DNA of 64,000 bases from Tomocerus qinae (Eukaryota > Arthropoda > Collembola > Entomobryomorpha > Tomoceridae). Below are positions 11,725 to 24,900 of this stretch, in pieces. Position 1 is the stretch's first letter, and each line of letters starts with the position of its first letter. The stretch is taken from positions 91,202,001-91,266,000 of the forward strand of contig CM034546.1 in assembly GCA_020055645.1 (NCBI GenBank), given 5' to 3'. A program made the translations under genes and the position numbers. The notes under the pieces are model-generated. The model was not told the DNA's origin. It searched no databases and saw only the letters and a program-made list of their open reading frames with translations.

Positions 11725-13414
11725 AAATCTCTAAACAATTAATGTTTTCTAAAAGTCAGTTTACTACATAAAAGGTACTTGGTACCTATTACACTTGATT
11801 TACATTTTAAAAATTATGTATAATTTATGTAACTCTATCCTAATGCTTATTTATGTATTTACACAACAAAATTACTAATCATCTCACATAATCGCCTTAA
11901 CACAATTCTACATGTTTGGTTGAATTGCAAACCAGGAAATTGTGATGGGGTAATAAATTGAACCTGATAATGTGTTAACGACAAAGAAATCGTCATTTGG
12001 GAGAAACCACTATGCTCTTTTGTAATAATTATTGTCATCTCAGCTGTATTTCCAATCTTCTGTAGCAAATGAAACCTGTTTAAATTGACAAAGTAGTCCT
12101 TTGTCATTTATTCAAGAAGAATGCAACATTCCCATTTATATCAAGATATATTTTCTTTTCGCCAGGCCAATGATTTCGGTAAATCTGCATAAATATTAAC
12201 ATCTAAATTCTGTTATGCATAAAATATGATTCATAGAGTAATAACAGAAACTTACGTTCGAATTTCTTCAAAAATATACCTATTTCACATCGAGTGAGTT
12301 CTATTTCAGTTGGATTGAAATCTAACCTAGATTTCATAAAATAGTTGAGTCAAAATTACCACGGAATGAGTCGAAAATAACTTAATTTTATACTTACACA
12401 GGTTGGACCTGGTAGGTAATAATTTATAATGAAGTAAGAGAAAATAGTAGAATAGCAATTATGAATTCCTTGTGCAAGTAAAAATACCCTCCGCCATTCA
12501 TTTGTAGACCGTGTAACTGGAGAACATGCTTAGCATAAAGTAAAGCTCTTCATCCGTCCTCCTGCCCAGCATTCTTAAACTTGACCTTCTTGGTAGCAGC
12601 TTTTGAACTTTTCGACTATGGATTTGGCTACATTTCATTTGATTTTCATGCAATTCCGAGAATACAGATAGTATTGATTTCTTGTAGAAACGAATTGATA
12701 TGGGCTAGGGCGGACAATGACAGACAATGCACATTATGCACTTGACCGACTTGACCCAATTCTTGGGTGGCTTGACCATGACGTCATAAGTAAGCTACAT
12801 GTGGCACATAAAATAATAAGAATAGTATACAGGAAATCTTGACTACTTGAACATTTGGGTTTAAGATGAACGAGAAGTTTGAAGTACATGAGCAATGAGC
12901 ATTAAAAGCACAAAATGAAAATTCTTTCATGCATGTACGCAGTACGCATCCTCTATATAAAAGTCGTTATTGAAATTCCGGATCCAAACTGAAACGGTTC
13001 ATGTTTCAAAACAGCTAAACTATTACATATTTCAACATGTTTCTAGCACACTGTATGTGTTTTAGCTATTATAGTACTAAATATTACTACAGCAAAAACA
13101 AATTAAGTAGATCAATAGTTAAAATTCAATATTGATAAGCTTTAATATTTTTCCGATAAGTTTCTCAAACAGAATATGAACGAGGAACACTAAAAATGTT
13201 CCACGACAGAAAATGATGAAATGTTTTACAATTTTGCTTATTCTTTTAGATTCATTTAGTCCTATACTCGGTAAGGTGTCGCCTATATATGATACTACAG
13301 AAACCTTTAATAATTGCCTCTCCTTTTTTTAACTCAATTCAAATATGTACAGATTAATGTGTCAACACAATCTTGCAAAAGTTCTTATCAGCTGAATCAT
13401 CGGAATCGATATCC
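11725..13414. other. Intergenic DNA with a lone TATA-like box
   Basis: No convincing gene. CTATATAAAAG near 12953-12963 is a good TATA box on the plus strand, but the only ATG downstream opens a frame of about 32 codons without features. Confidence 0.45.
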
Positions 13415-15770
13415 TTAGGATTGAAGTTTCATCCTTGAAAAGTCTTCAAAGACCGGATCCTCTGATGATTTGAAGTTGGGACCATCAAAATCGACTGTGT
13501 CTTGTCTGAATGTTTCTACCGCTGCTTGAGAGTCTTCTCTTATCATCTTATTGCCATCAGGTTTCGGATGCATCAGGATGAAAGGCAATTCAGCTGCCAG
13601 CTCTCCGCCAAGAGCTTCATATCGAATGTCATTTCATTATGTACGGGATAACATGCAAAATAGCAAAAACTGATATAGATATTTAGTATCACAATACCTC
13701 CCAAGTACAATTTAACTTTAACAGCATAGGATACGATAATGCCGAAAGCGTCTCTCTGATCCGGATTCGTCAGCCTGAAAGTTTTACATTATAATATGAA
13801 GACTATGAGTTGGCAAAAATTGAAAGAAATAGGTTGTGAAAAGTTTTATGGTTCAATGGGTCGTTAATATACAACTAACAGGATTACTGTAGCATAAGAA
13901 TAACTATTCTGTGCAAACTTTGTCGGTTGGCTAAGGACGATAATTCAATTCTTACTGCGACCGAATACTTACAAAGTTGAAGAAGCCAAATTAGTGTCTT
14001 CTCTTTTCAACTGTCCATCTAAAGCAACTCCTCTTCTGTCTTTATTGCTCACCAGTACAGGTATCAGGTATATCACTTTCTGCAAAGAAGATCCTGGGTT
14101 GATCGGACAGCCCTCCCTGTAAAAAAGTTATATCCCCACTGGGTTAAAAATATAAGCAAATTTTTGTTAACCTTAGTCCTATACTACTCTTTATCACACA
14201 AACTAGTCTTCAGTCTTTACCCATATTTTCCATTTAGTAATGCATGGAGTACAATGTTAAAAGCAAAAACAGCGAACGAACCGACATGTTAGCATTCAAA
14301 AAATCTGCCGAAAAATTAGCTTTCAGATTGAGTAGGGAGTCATCAGTAGAAATTAGTCGTTTTTGGAGATATTGGATTTTAAAGTTGGAAAAATGGCATA
14401 AATAATAGAAAAAATCCATTTTTTCTAACTTTAAAATTCTATATCTCTGAAATCGGCTAATTTCGTCTAATGACACCCTACTCAACCTGAAAGCTAATTT
14501 TTCGGCCGATTTTTTGAGTAGTAACATGTCGCGTTTTGTGCTGGTTTTACTATTACATTGTTGCCTCAGTGGAATATTGGATTCAAAGCTGAACACAGTG
14601 ACTGTACATTTACAGTTTAGAATGGAAGAGATGTTATAAATGGAAGTAAACGAACTGAGTTTCAATGGATGCCACTGTGGCCTTGTATTGTCCATTTGCA
14701 AATATACAGACATCAATGCACTGCTGAACCATTGCTTTTATTTTCTTGACGGATTTGTTGCTATTATTCCGAATGGATATATTGATGGCAATTTTTTCAC
14801 CATGATGATACAGCTGTAAAGAAAGTTTTTGCATCAATGAAATGAGGATTCATTGATATAATTTTTTCATGCACTTATTATAAAACCTGTTTATCCAATG
14901 TTGCTTCTAGTTCTAATTCTCCAGGACTTAACATAAAATCTTTGCGAACAACCGTGCAAGGTTGTCTTCCTTGCTTGGGTGGAGCGTACTGAATCTTGCG
15001 AATTCCAAGAGTGACAGTGCTCCTAAAACATTTTAAGGTTATGTCACAAGAATAAATAAAATACTGATAATAATACTGTACAAGCAGGGAATAAAATAAA
15101 ATTCACCTCTTATGAGACCGATCTGAATCATTTTCCCCCACAAAGGCTTTCAAGAAATATTCGACTCCGCAAGGTCTTCCTGTTTCATGATACGATTAAA
15201 AATTAATTTGAAATATTTGAACAAAGTTAGATAATGGATAAATTGTAAAAAAGGAAAGTTGATTTACCTTGGTCATCCGGTCCGGGTTGCAAAGTAACAG
15301 AAGCAGGGGAATTCTGGGGCAATTTAAAAGTAAAACTGAATGCGTTGGGTCCCAATTTCTTCAAAAGACGTTCTTGAAGTTTAGACAGCGAGGCTCCTTT
15401 GGAAGTCGGGGGATAGATTTGTTCACTTGCCAAATGCATATCTTTTTGGAACTTGAGTCCCATGACTTCATCCTCCTCTCTTCCATAACGGAACGAGCAG
15501 ATCAACTGAGCAAATATTTTCCGATCTTTAAGGTACTCCTGGTCGATTACGATTACCCCATCTGAAATAAATCTTTTCTCAGGTTGTTTCCCAACAAGTA
15601 AAACTTGTGCTCTTTAGCTTTGTTACACCATGTTTCTAATAAATAAAATAATTCACGTTACCGACGGGCTCCACTTGACTAATATGGTCAACAAAATCTC
15701 TTTTCCCGAGATACAATGTGACTTTTCCATTGGGACTGGTTTTCTTGAATACTTTAAATGAAACAACCAT
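13415..15770 (-). CDS. Arr: Visual-type arrestin (phosrestin-like)
   Basis: Eight exons (15770-15662, 15561-15268, 15179-15107, 15022-14887, 14813-14656, 14116-13973, 13774-13698, 13614-13415) give 396 residues, the length of insect visual arrestins. The start [18 protein letters not shown] and the following [11 protein letters not shown] match Drosophila Arr1/Arr2. Other arrestin landmarks are [12 protein letters not shown], the finger/middle-loop region, [12 protein letters not shown] and [10 protein letters not shown]. It should bind light-activated, phosphorylated rhodopsin and stop signalling. The tail is shorter than in beta-arrestins and has no LIEL-type clathrin box, but ends with [11 protein letters not shown], close to the beta-arrestin AP2-binding motif. 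Donor 5 is a weak GTTCGT but is required by the frame. Intron 5 contains a foldback repeat. A TATA box and a photoreceptor-type site lie upstream. Confidence 0.95.
14282..14531. repeat. 250-bp foldback (inverted repeat) in arrestin intron 5
   Basis: The outer arms CGACATGTTA (left) and TAACATGTCG (right) begin a long imperfect inverted repeat with arms of about 110 bp. It includes GAAAAATTAGCTTTCAG and its inverted copy, around an AT-rich centre near 14405. It looks like a foldback or MITE insertion that survives because it is spliced out. Confidence 0.75.
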
Positions 15771-15918
15771 TGTTAGCAAGTGAACTTACTGCAACAATAT
15801 AGAAGAAATTGAGATAAGGAATTTTCACAGAAAAACAAAAACAAAAGCACTGGAGTAAACTGAAAAGTTCTAAAGAATATATTACATCGAACTGAGGTAT
15901 CTGTCCCCAGTTGAGTCG

Positions 15919-15929
15919 CTTTATATAGG
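15919..15929 (-). promoter_or_regulatory. TATA box of the arrestin gene
   Basis: CCTATATAAAG on the minus strand, about 150 bp upstream of the arrestin ATG. Transcription would start near 15895, giving a 5' UTR of about 125 nt if there is no upstream intron. Confidence 0.65.
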
Positions 15930-15994
15930 GAGCAATAGCAATTTGACTTGACTGGCCAACTGGCCATGTAATTACATTTAGGACACAAAGCCTA

Positions 15995-16005
15995 TAATTT
16001 GATTA
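15995..16005. promoter_or_regulatory. Photoreceptor RCSI/P3-type site
   Basis: TAATTTGATTA fits both strands of the Drosophila rhodopsin core sequence TAATYNRATTN and the palindromic P3 form TAATNNNATTA. This site is bound by Pax6 or paired-class homeoproteins in photoreceptor promoters. It lies about 66 bp upstream of the TATA box, a suitable place for a terminal photoreceptor promoter. The match is exact; function is inferred. Confidence 0.6.
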
Positions 16006-18295
16006 TCAATTATAAATATTCCGTCATCGAAAAGTAAAATGCCATTTCGGAGGGATGGCATGTACAATTGTGTAAGTAAGAACTACGAATTTACTTGAAC
16101 TTCAGCAAGCACGAGCCTCATGATACCTTCTTACCCATTTAGAACATTCCGTACAAAATTCCACAATACAATACATCAACTCTAAATATCACAGGACATA
16201 TTTACGAAGATTATAGTAACAATAATATCATTAGGGAGTTGCATTTGTATGGCAAACATTTTCGGAGCTACGTACCCGCATACACATATTTATGAATCAC
16301 AACTTTCCATTTCAGACGGAACTTAATCAACTACGCAGAAATTAAAAAGCATGTACAATGCAAGACTTTCTGTGATGACTAAAACGTAATATCTACTGAT
16401 ACCCGAGCTCCATACTACTTTTGAGTCCCAAAAAAGGTCAAATTGACATGATTTTGGCAATAAACACTATAATGCATAAATTAGTTAGATAGGTATAACA
16501 GCATAGGGTTAACTTGTACGGATTCTTGCCGTACATTTTAGTGATGCAAAAAAGGATTAGTTTCTATCACAAGGCTACAGGCTGGAATCAATAGCAAAAT
16601 GGGCTTCTTGGAGTCAGACTTGTGTCTCTGGAAAGCATATTGAATGTGGAGTCACTGCAATAACAACTGTCATTAAAATGATATTTTAGCTTTAGTTACT
16701 AATTGTGGAATATCAATCTAGCACTAATTTATTGTTTTCTAGGTGCAACTTAGAAATGACTTCGAGTCAGTTCCAGTTCGAGCTAGGCATTGAAGGTGTA
16801 CATTGCATTGAAACATGTTATGTAGATGAGCTCTTATTCATACATAATATAGAAGTATCATCAACAGTATGACACAAGAATTTAGTCTAAAATGTCATTT
16901 AGCTTTAGCTATACGGCAAAAATGAACCTATAGCTCTGATCACTACAATTCAACAAATACGCAGATCCACCATCTAGAAAATGTAATCACAGACATTGAT
17001 GACAGCACCTTTGAGACTAGTTACTAAAGCCATTATTCATGTACTGTCATGAAAAGCTAAGTTGAGTGAAATATTGCAAGACAGGCACAATAATAATCTT
17101 ACAATATACCACACAAAAAATACCATCTGGATTATATGACACATTCGCACACAGAACAGATGCAAACTTACTGTGCAGCGACATCATGTAATTTGAGCTA
17201 CTTATATGAATCGTGTTAAATTGTAGATTCTGTGATACTAATCATGAAACTCGAAAAGTATGGCATGGACTACGAAGAATTATTGTTTAATGATTATTTT
17301 AATAACCAGAATCAGAATGCATATTTACTCTGTAGTACTTCTGCTATTGACTTATGTAATGTATTTGTTATTACTGGCATATAAATACTCCAAAAGGCAT
17401 GTACATGCATACTCAGGGTAAAGGTCAGTTTTATCTATTAGGTACTCCGTACTCCATAAGTAATAAGTCTGCAATGACATTGATTAAGAAGCATTGATAG
17501 TTAATTTCTCGTCTTTAATTACAAAACGTATTACAAAGGGTATCTCAGTAATAAGTAAAAGGGTAATTTAGTATTTTTGGGTAACTAATGAACTATACCG
17601 CTAAAATGAAAGGGAATTTTGGTAATAACAGAACATAGGATAAGTGCTTTTTGTATAGACAATTCACTTCATTTTCCTAATAAAAGCGGTTGTACCGAAT
17701 GCTGCCTGCAGTTGCTTAAAATACCCATACCTTACTTCATTTGTTGATACAATTAAGGAATCAAAATATGTGTACGGAGCATTTACGTGTCTCAACTATC
17801 AACATCATCTAAAGTAGGTATGATATCTGATACTATTTGTACTTTTGATATCAGTAAAATAGCTAGAACATAATTTGACTGTGAATGCGATGTGTACTAA
17901 AATCTTACAGATTCTACCAGCAAGAGCAGGAAGTAGAACTGAACCATTTTCAATGCAGTATAATATGTACATAATAGTATGTATAATATGGAGCGTCCAC
18001 GAAAACATTTCCTCCGATTTTTGAACCCTGCTCTCCCCCTACTTTATCGTTAACACCAATACAATGAAAGTATAGCATAATATGATACCCCACCCCCTAT
18101 TAGGTCCTGACACTATATGTGTAAACGGTCATGAAATTATAACACTGAAAATCGTTTGCCAATGTTGAAGAGACATAGTACAGTATAAAAGTTTCATTAC
18201 AAAGAAGGTTGACTGTGCAGACGTATCCAATCCAACTGCAAGGGCAATTATTCGATTAATGTCCTTCGATCAAAACAAAACTATAAAATTCGGTG
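16006..18295. other. Intergenic DNA
   Basis: About 2.3 kb without a supported gene, RNA or repeat. Confidence 0.45.
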
Positions 18296-18530
18296 TCAAT
18301 TGAATTTTGATTGCTCTGGAGGTCCAGGAGTTGGTTCTGGTTGTTGGTTTTTATAGCCTTTCTGCTGAAGAAGCTTTAATTGCTATCTCTCATTTCCTCA
18401 TTGGCATTTTGTCTCTCTTTGAGTTTCTTGCATTGGTGGAAAACTACCGATGGATAGTATTGTTGGCATTTGATATGCCATAAACTTGTAATAGAATATG
18501 TTTGATAATTAAATTGTGTTCACTGTGTTC
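18296..18530 (-). pseudogene. Possible small coding fragment, frame-shifted or spliced
   Basis: Two adjacent frames look protein-like on the minus strand. The upstream one contains CQQYYPSVVFHQCKKLKERQ and ends in TAA. The downstream one, after AG/CAATTAAAG, reads LLQQKGYKNQQPEPTPGPPE and then stops. They could be joined by a frameshift in a decayed copy, or belong to a gene whose other exons I did not find. No family recognised; low confidence. Confidence 0.2.
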
Positions 18531-18900
18531 TATTATCTTTTATGGCAGCTACAGATTTTGTATAGTAATATTGCATATTATGAGACGCGATAATAACTAT
18601 CTGGAAGAGGTACTACTACTACCATCACATTAGAGTATTCGCTGTTGCTTTCAGTCCTACTGCTGATACAATTGCAGAAGTACTTCCAGCATTGTCTAAC
18701 CATTCATGACATAATATAGTAAATATTATTTTGGATCAATCTTAAAAACCACTGTAAGCTGCTGTTTCCACTTTTATTTGTTTGTATAATTTTGTATAGT
18801 AATAATCATTTCATCGTTTTGTTTCTGTACAAATAATTCTATGTCTAACTCATTTTGAAGGTATCTAAATCAATCTTTAACATAAAGTGATAGTGGAAGA

Positions 18901-21900
18901 ATGGGCAGAAAGAGAAAAGTTCAATCCCTGGATAACGACGAAGGATTTAAAAGTGCCTTGAAAACTTTAAGGGCACTAGTGCCTCCTTCAACAATAGGAA
19001 AATGGGTGACCTTCATTAAGGACACCATTTGCTTGAGACATGGACAACCTGGAATGTGTAAGATTGTACATACCTATTAACAATTGATGTTGGCTATTGG
19101 GGTTGGGGTTCTTACCTCTGTACTGTTGAGAAAGCATAACAGGGCTTTGGATAATGGCTCATTTGTTAATGCTTACTAAAATGTGTAGGGTAATGCAATA
19201 TAATATGTAGGTAAGGCTATATAGTTAAACTTAAACTTGATAGAATGTATTATGTGATGGAATTTAATAAATATTACGCTATCTCGATTTATTTACAGCA
19301 AAGACATTGGTCTTGTCCATGATCCAGCATGAGCTCCCGGTATTCAAAGAACTTGGTTTCGAAAATATACACAAATTTTTCCGAGCACTTAATATCGGTG
19401 TCGCTACCGACCATTTGAAAGTACATGAACCAACTTCAGAAGGTAAACTACACTTACAATTATTAGTCTCATAGTTTCTTTCATATTAGTCTTTGCTTGC
19501 AAAAAACTGTCACATTTTGAGGATAGGTATATTTATTAACAAAGGAGTAGGAGACCTATTGTGTTCTTCGATGAATGAATGCAGTTTAAACAAAGAAAAG
19601 TGTATCAATTCAATATTATAATGATAGAAACAATCACTCGTTAAATTTTACAACAAATTGTGGCATGCGTACATTGACCATGTCTCTGCCTACTTTTTTA
19701 TTCTATTCCCCTTAGCTCCTACAACACCATTTAAAGTTGGAGACAAGGTGCAATGGAAATTAAAAGGAGTAAGTGATGATGGAAAAGTTAATAAACTTTT
19801 ACTGCTACACAAGAAGAACTACGCAGAAATTGAAATCATAGTAAGCGAGATAAATCAAATATGCTACTTTATTTGTGGAATTATGTCAAATTATTTCCAT
19901 AGATTAATGAAACTTTGCAATTTTGTGACAGAGGAAAAAAGGAAAACTTTCGGTCCCTGAATCTCAACCCGCCTCCCGATTTGACTGTTACCCTCGGGAC
20001 ACTCGCCTTGTACCTTTAAAAGAAATCAAAAAAACTAGTGAAATTAAAACTAATGGAAATAATTCCAAAGCCTCAGCTCGTAAGCGTGTAATGCCCATGT
20101 CAGCATCCCGACCTGGCCGCCAAACAGTAAAGTCAATACCTGGTTCTTCAGCAGCCAAATCAGCATCTGGTTCTTCAGCAACTAAATCAGCGACTGGTTC
20201 TTCAACAGCTAAATCAACATCTTTTTCTTCTAAAACTAAATCAGCAACTGGCAATTCAAAAGCTGTGACAGCAAATAATACTGCCAAAGCTGCTAATCAA
20301 CCGGCAAAAAATTGTTCTTCTAAAGCTAAATCAGCAACCAGTACAGCTAAATCGACAACTAACACTTATAAAGCTAAATCGGCATCTGGTCGTTCAACTA
20401 GATCAGCAACTGGAACCCTCCCTTCTAAAGTGACCAGGATGTCCTCAACTGGTCCTTCAACTAGGTCAGCAACTGGAACCCTCCCTTCAAAAGTGGCCAG
20501 GATGTCCGCAACTGGCCCTTCAACCAAGACTACAATTTCACCAACTAGCACCAGTCCCTCAAAAGCCTCAAAGCTGACATCAATTTCTAGTATTAAGAAA
20601 AACAAATTGGTGACAAAACCAGTAAGGGTTGCTTCGCCAGTATCACCAACGCACTTACCCACCACGCTACTTTATTATTCAAATAACATAGCGAATAAGA
20701 AGGATGAAAAGAAAAGCCAGTCTTTATCATCCAATTCTTACAGACTATGTATGATTAATTTATATCTGTAGAAAAGCCAAATTAAAGTTGAAACATTTAC
20801 TTCACTTTTTTGTCAATTAATTCTATTTTGAATATCCAACTTTAGGTCCTTTTAACCCTGCCTATGCCTATGGACCATCTTTCTTATTAAAATTCGGAGC
20901 AACAAAACCTCCCAGCTCCGTTGAAAATGCTACTACTACCTCTCAGAATCTTTGTCCTGCTTCTAAAATCCCAGAAAGTCAACCTAATGTCATTATCGAG
21001 GAGGTAGATAGAGGCGAAACTCAAGAAAAAAGTCTTGCAACTTCTTCAAAGTCCACCATTACAACGGGTAACAATAATTCAGACTACTCCTCTTTAATAA
21101 AGCTTCCAAATAAGATGCAAGGAACAACGCATCCAAAAGTTGGGGAAATAGTTAATCATTCGGTAGAAACTCTGAAGACTTCGAGTTAGCTTTGATAAAA
21201 ACTCGATGAGAAATCTTAATTTTTAGACACTATAAATTATATATTTTTATTTAGATCCCAAAGACGGAAAGTCGGTTAGTTTGAATTCTGAATCGAAGCT
21301 AGAAATGGACAATGAATATCTAAAGCTGAATTATGTCAAACAAGCTGATTCCTCAGGCGAAAATTTTGATTTTACTGACGACGAAGTTTGCATAATTGGA
21401 TATTACATTAAAAGCCAATCAGTTTCTAACAAAAGTCTGGAGGAATGCACTGGAGAAAACAGCGAATGCCATGATTCGGTAAGTCATTTTTGTACAATGT
21501 GTGATTCTTGTGTACTTTTGGTAGAACATCATTTATTTAGATCGACCTGGCAAATAATATTATATTTCAGACTAGTTCTGAGCTTCGGCCAATTAAGATT
21601 GAAAGCGATATCGGTATGACCAGCACTGATAGTACCACGAATTCTAAAGCTAATACTTTACCAAACCTGAGAAGAATTCTCGAGGAAGCTCCTATATATG
21701 ACCCAAACTTAGTGAAAGTTGAAATCAACCTCGAGAAAGAAATTCTAACAATCGAAGGTAATGAAAAACATCCCACCATCATGAAAGATGAAAAGGATAT
21801 TGGTAATTCTCCTCAGGTGAAAACCCAAATTGAAATGGAAACCTGTTTACTGGAACTTTTGGAAAAGGGCGAGCGAGGTTAGATAATGTGTTTTAGATAA

Positions 21901-24900
21901 TGATTTTTTTACTTTCACCAAAAAAAGGAGTCAATTACAATATGTTTCATTTTTTACCATGTATCTATTAGCTGCTGTTCCATCCGCTGATAATCCAATT
22001 TATTTAAGAAAGGAAGCTAATGAATTATACATGTACTCTGAAGTTTTCCCACAATCATTAGGGAACGAACCAATACCCGATAGAAATGAAAAAGAACTTT
22101 TAAGTGTAGTAACAAAAGAAGCATCATCTCCAATACGTTGCAATTCTGGTTCAGACACAATGGAAACCAGCTCTAAAATCAAAGAACAGACACCCCCCTT
22201 GATGTCAACCCCATCGATACAAAATGCGAGTGACAATCAGGACAGAAGTGCTAAAAATGTGACTTCGATTGATAAACCACCATTAAACGATATGAAAACG
22301 AGTGCTAAAGAAACTCCTAGTACTCTTTTGAGCAAACGTTCAAATGGTCCAATTTCACTGCTTAAACCAATTGATTCGGAGATACAAATACAACCATCAA
22401 ATTCCGTAGCCAGTGCAATAAATGTTCCTACATATCATCCAGACCAACCCGTCACTGTACGAATACCACATGATCCTAAATTAACAGGGTTGTATAACTC
22501 TGTCAAATCCATTGCTACTGAGAAAAACCATCAAAATCTCGGTGTAGACCAAGATCCTAATCCTTCATCAGTATTGTCACCCACTGCAATAGCGCTCAAG
22601 GAACAGTGTGCTCCAACAACGTCTCAAGAATCGCAAAATCCACAAAATGAAGCCCAATTATTATTTGTTCAGGCACCCCCAAAATATCAGGCACCCCCAA
22701 AATATCAACCACCCCCAAATTATCAGCCACCCCCAAAGTATCAGCAATGTACTCACTTATCAGCGGCCAATTTGTCTCATCAAGGGCCATCTCCAATTTT
22801 CAATCAAAATTGTACACTATTCGGAAACGGAATTTCAGGCATAGAACCAAGATCATTTACACACAGAAGTTTATGGAGAGGAACATTAAGATGTCATCCT
22901 TACGATCGACGGAATAATCGACCAGCTAATGAAAATGCTCTGAATCAAATGGAAGCTGTAAGAAATCCCATTGTTCTCACTATATTTATTTCACATACCT
23001 ATTTAAAAACAATCCCATAGAAAAAATATTAAGTAGAATAATTGCAGTTACGTTTTTATTGTGGATAATATTTTACACAGGAACAGCAACAACAAGCAGA
23101 CAATGCACCACGAGATGATAATATTATCTACTATAATGGTTACTTCATTACATGTAGTCTTAAAATTCAAAAATTTTCCCTAGGAGGAAACTAATTGGTT
23201 CCTTAAATTGCAAATTCGTTAGGTTATCAAGATGGAATTGCACATTGGGGTATCCTATTGAACGCTGATTACAACAAGAGATACGAGGATATGCGTTCAC
23301 AAATACAATCTAGAATCGAGTGGGACAATCATCACATAAGCCGAGAAAATATTGAAGAAAAGCTTTTGGAAATAAGGGATGTCACAAATGTGGAGTTGAT
23401 AAAGCCTGTTTGCACAGGAGATTTTCTGAATTGTGGAGGTAAATGCCATTCACAAACATCGGAGTGAGGAAGGTTAATAATGATTGTAAACTTTGTTGAT
23501 TTCTTCGCAGAAAAAAATTCCCTGCGAGGAATTCAAGGGGACAACAATTTTATTGAAACCATTCTGTTGGCAATGTTATTCTTTACGGATATCTTTGACA
23601 CGCGACTTTTGGAATGCGACGATATTTGTAGATATATATACAGAAGACCAAGTATCGGTTCAAGTAATACAAATGCTATGAATGATGCTATTCAAAGATT
23701 TATTAGAGATGGAATTGCCAACCCTTTACGGAAATATAAAATAGTTCCACGAAAGGCAATTGTGGTTTTGACGATAGCTATGGGCAAGGTCGAATCGCAA
23801 CTAGAAATGAAATCAGGTATGCTGAACGACATCATAGAAACTGTTGCGATTTATAATAGGATTTTTCACCCTTTCAAGTTACATTACTGAATTTGGTTAC
23901 ATTTAGTGCATTTTAGAATCTAATTAAGGTAATATTATGCTTATTATGTTAACAGAACATGACAATCATCATGATACTGAAAGGTTGATTTTCAAAACTC
24001 TGTTTGACCGAATCCTCAATTTAAAAGAATTCATCAATTACAAGACCATTTTCGACAGAGTTCCTTACCCAGATTACATCTACGAGATGAAGATAAATGG
24101 TGCAAAACTGAAAATGTTAGGAATAAATACAATGTTTTCAACTGTGCAACTGCTACTGGATCAGAGTTTCGCTCTAGAAAGGATAAAAATGGCAAAAATT
24201 CCACTCCCAGCGATGATAATAAAAATGCCAGATCAAGTGTATGAAAGAACAAAATGTAAAGCAATTATTCCCAACTTAGAATTGGATATTACGGATTTAC
24301 TTCTTGACCGTGAGTTTTACTTACTCCCAACCAACGCAGTATCCCAGTACTTTCTCTTTTCGTAAGATAATTCCATACAAAACGTCCCCAAAATACATCC
24401 GCATTGATTAACATTTTGGCGAAAGGCGGTGAAAGTTTTATATGGATTAATCGTTAGACGAGAGAAGGCATTATGGAGACACATTATGTATCACTGACAC
24501 TATATAATCTGCTGTCAATTTTTCTAATGTATAAATTCCAGAGCCGAGAAATTGTTCTTGTTGTGAGAATTTGGCTACTAAAGAATGCTTGCGATGTATG
24601 GAAGAGGATGGAATGAGATCCAAAGCTTATTGTGAGGAATGTAGCCTTATACCTCACCCACCAGAAAATGAAAACGATCATGTTTCTTGGCTAAAAAATC
24701 TTCCTCTACCCCCAATGGAAGAAGGGAGTTTGTATCAAAACAACAATTCTAAAAATAAACACAAGAGAGTAAAATTGAAACTCTGGGCTGTTATTTGCGT
24801 TCGTGATCATAACTATTTCGTTTACCTCAAAAGTGGAGCTACAAATGATGATCGATGGCTTCGATGTCAATCACGCTCATTTCACTCGTCAGGACTGCCT

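Noticed and set aside
12541..12620. Lys/Ala-rich minus-strand peptide resembling a basic nuclear protein
   Set aside because: Only about 20 codons, ending in a stop; no splice-linked neighbours.
19658..19960. 100-codon open frame containing a CAP-Gly-like exon
   Set aside because: Only 19716-19840 is exonic; the rest reads through flanking introns of the CYLD-like gene.
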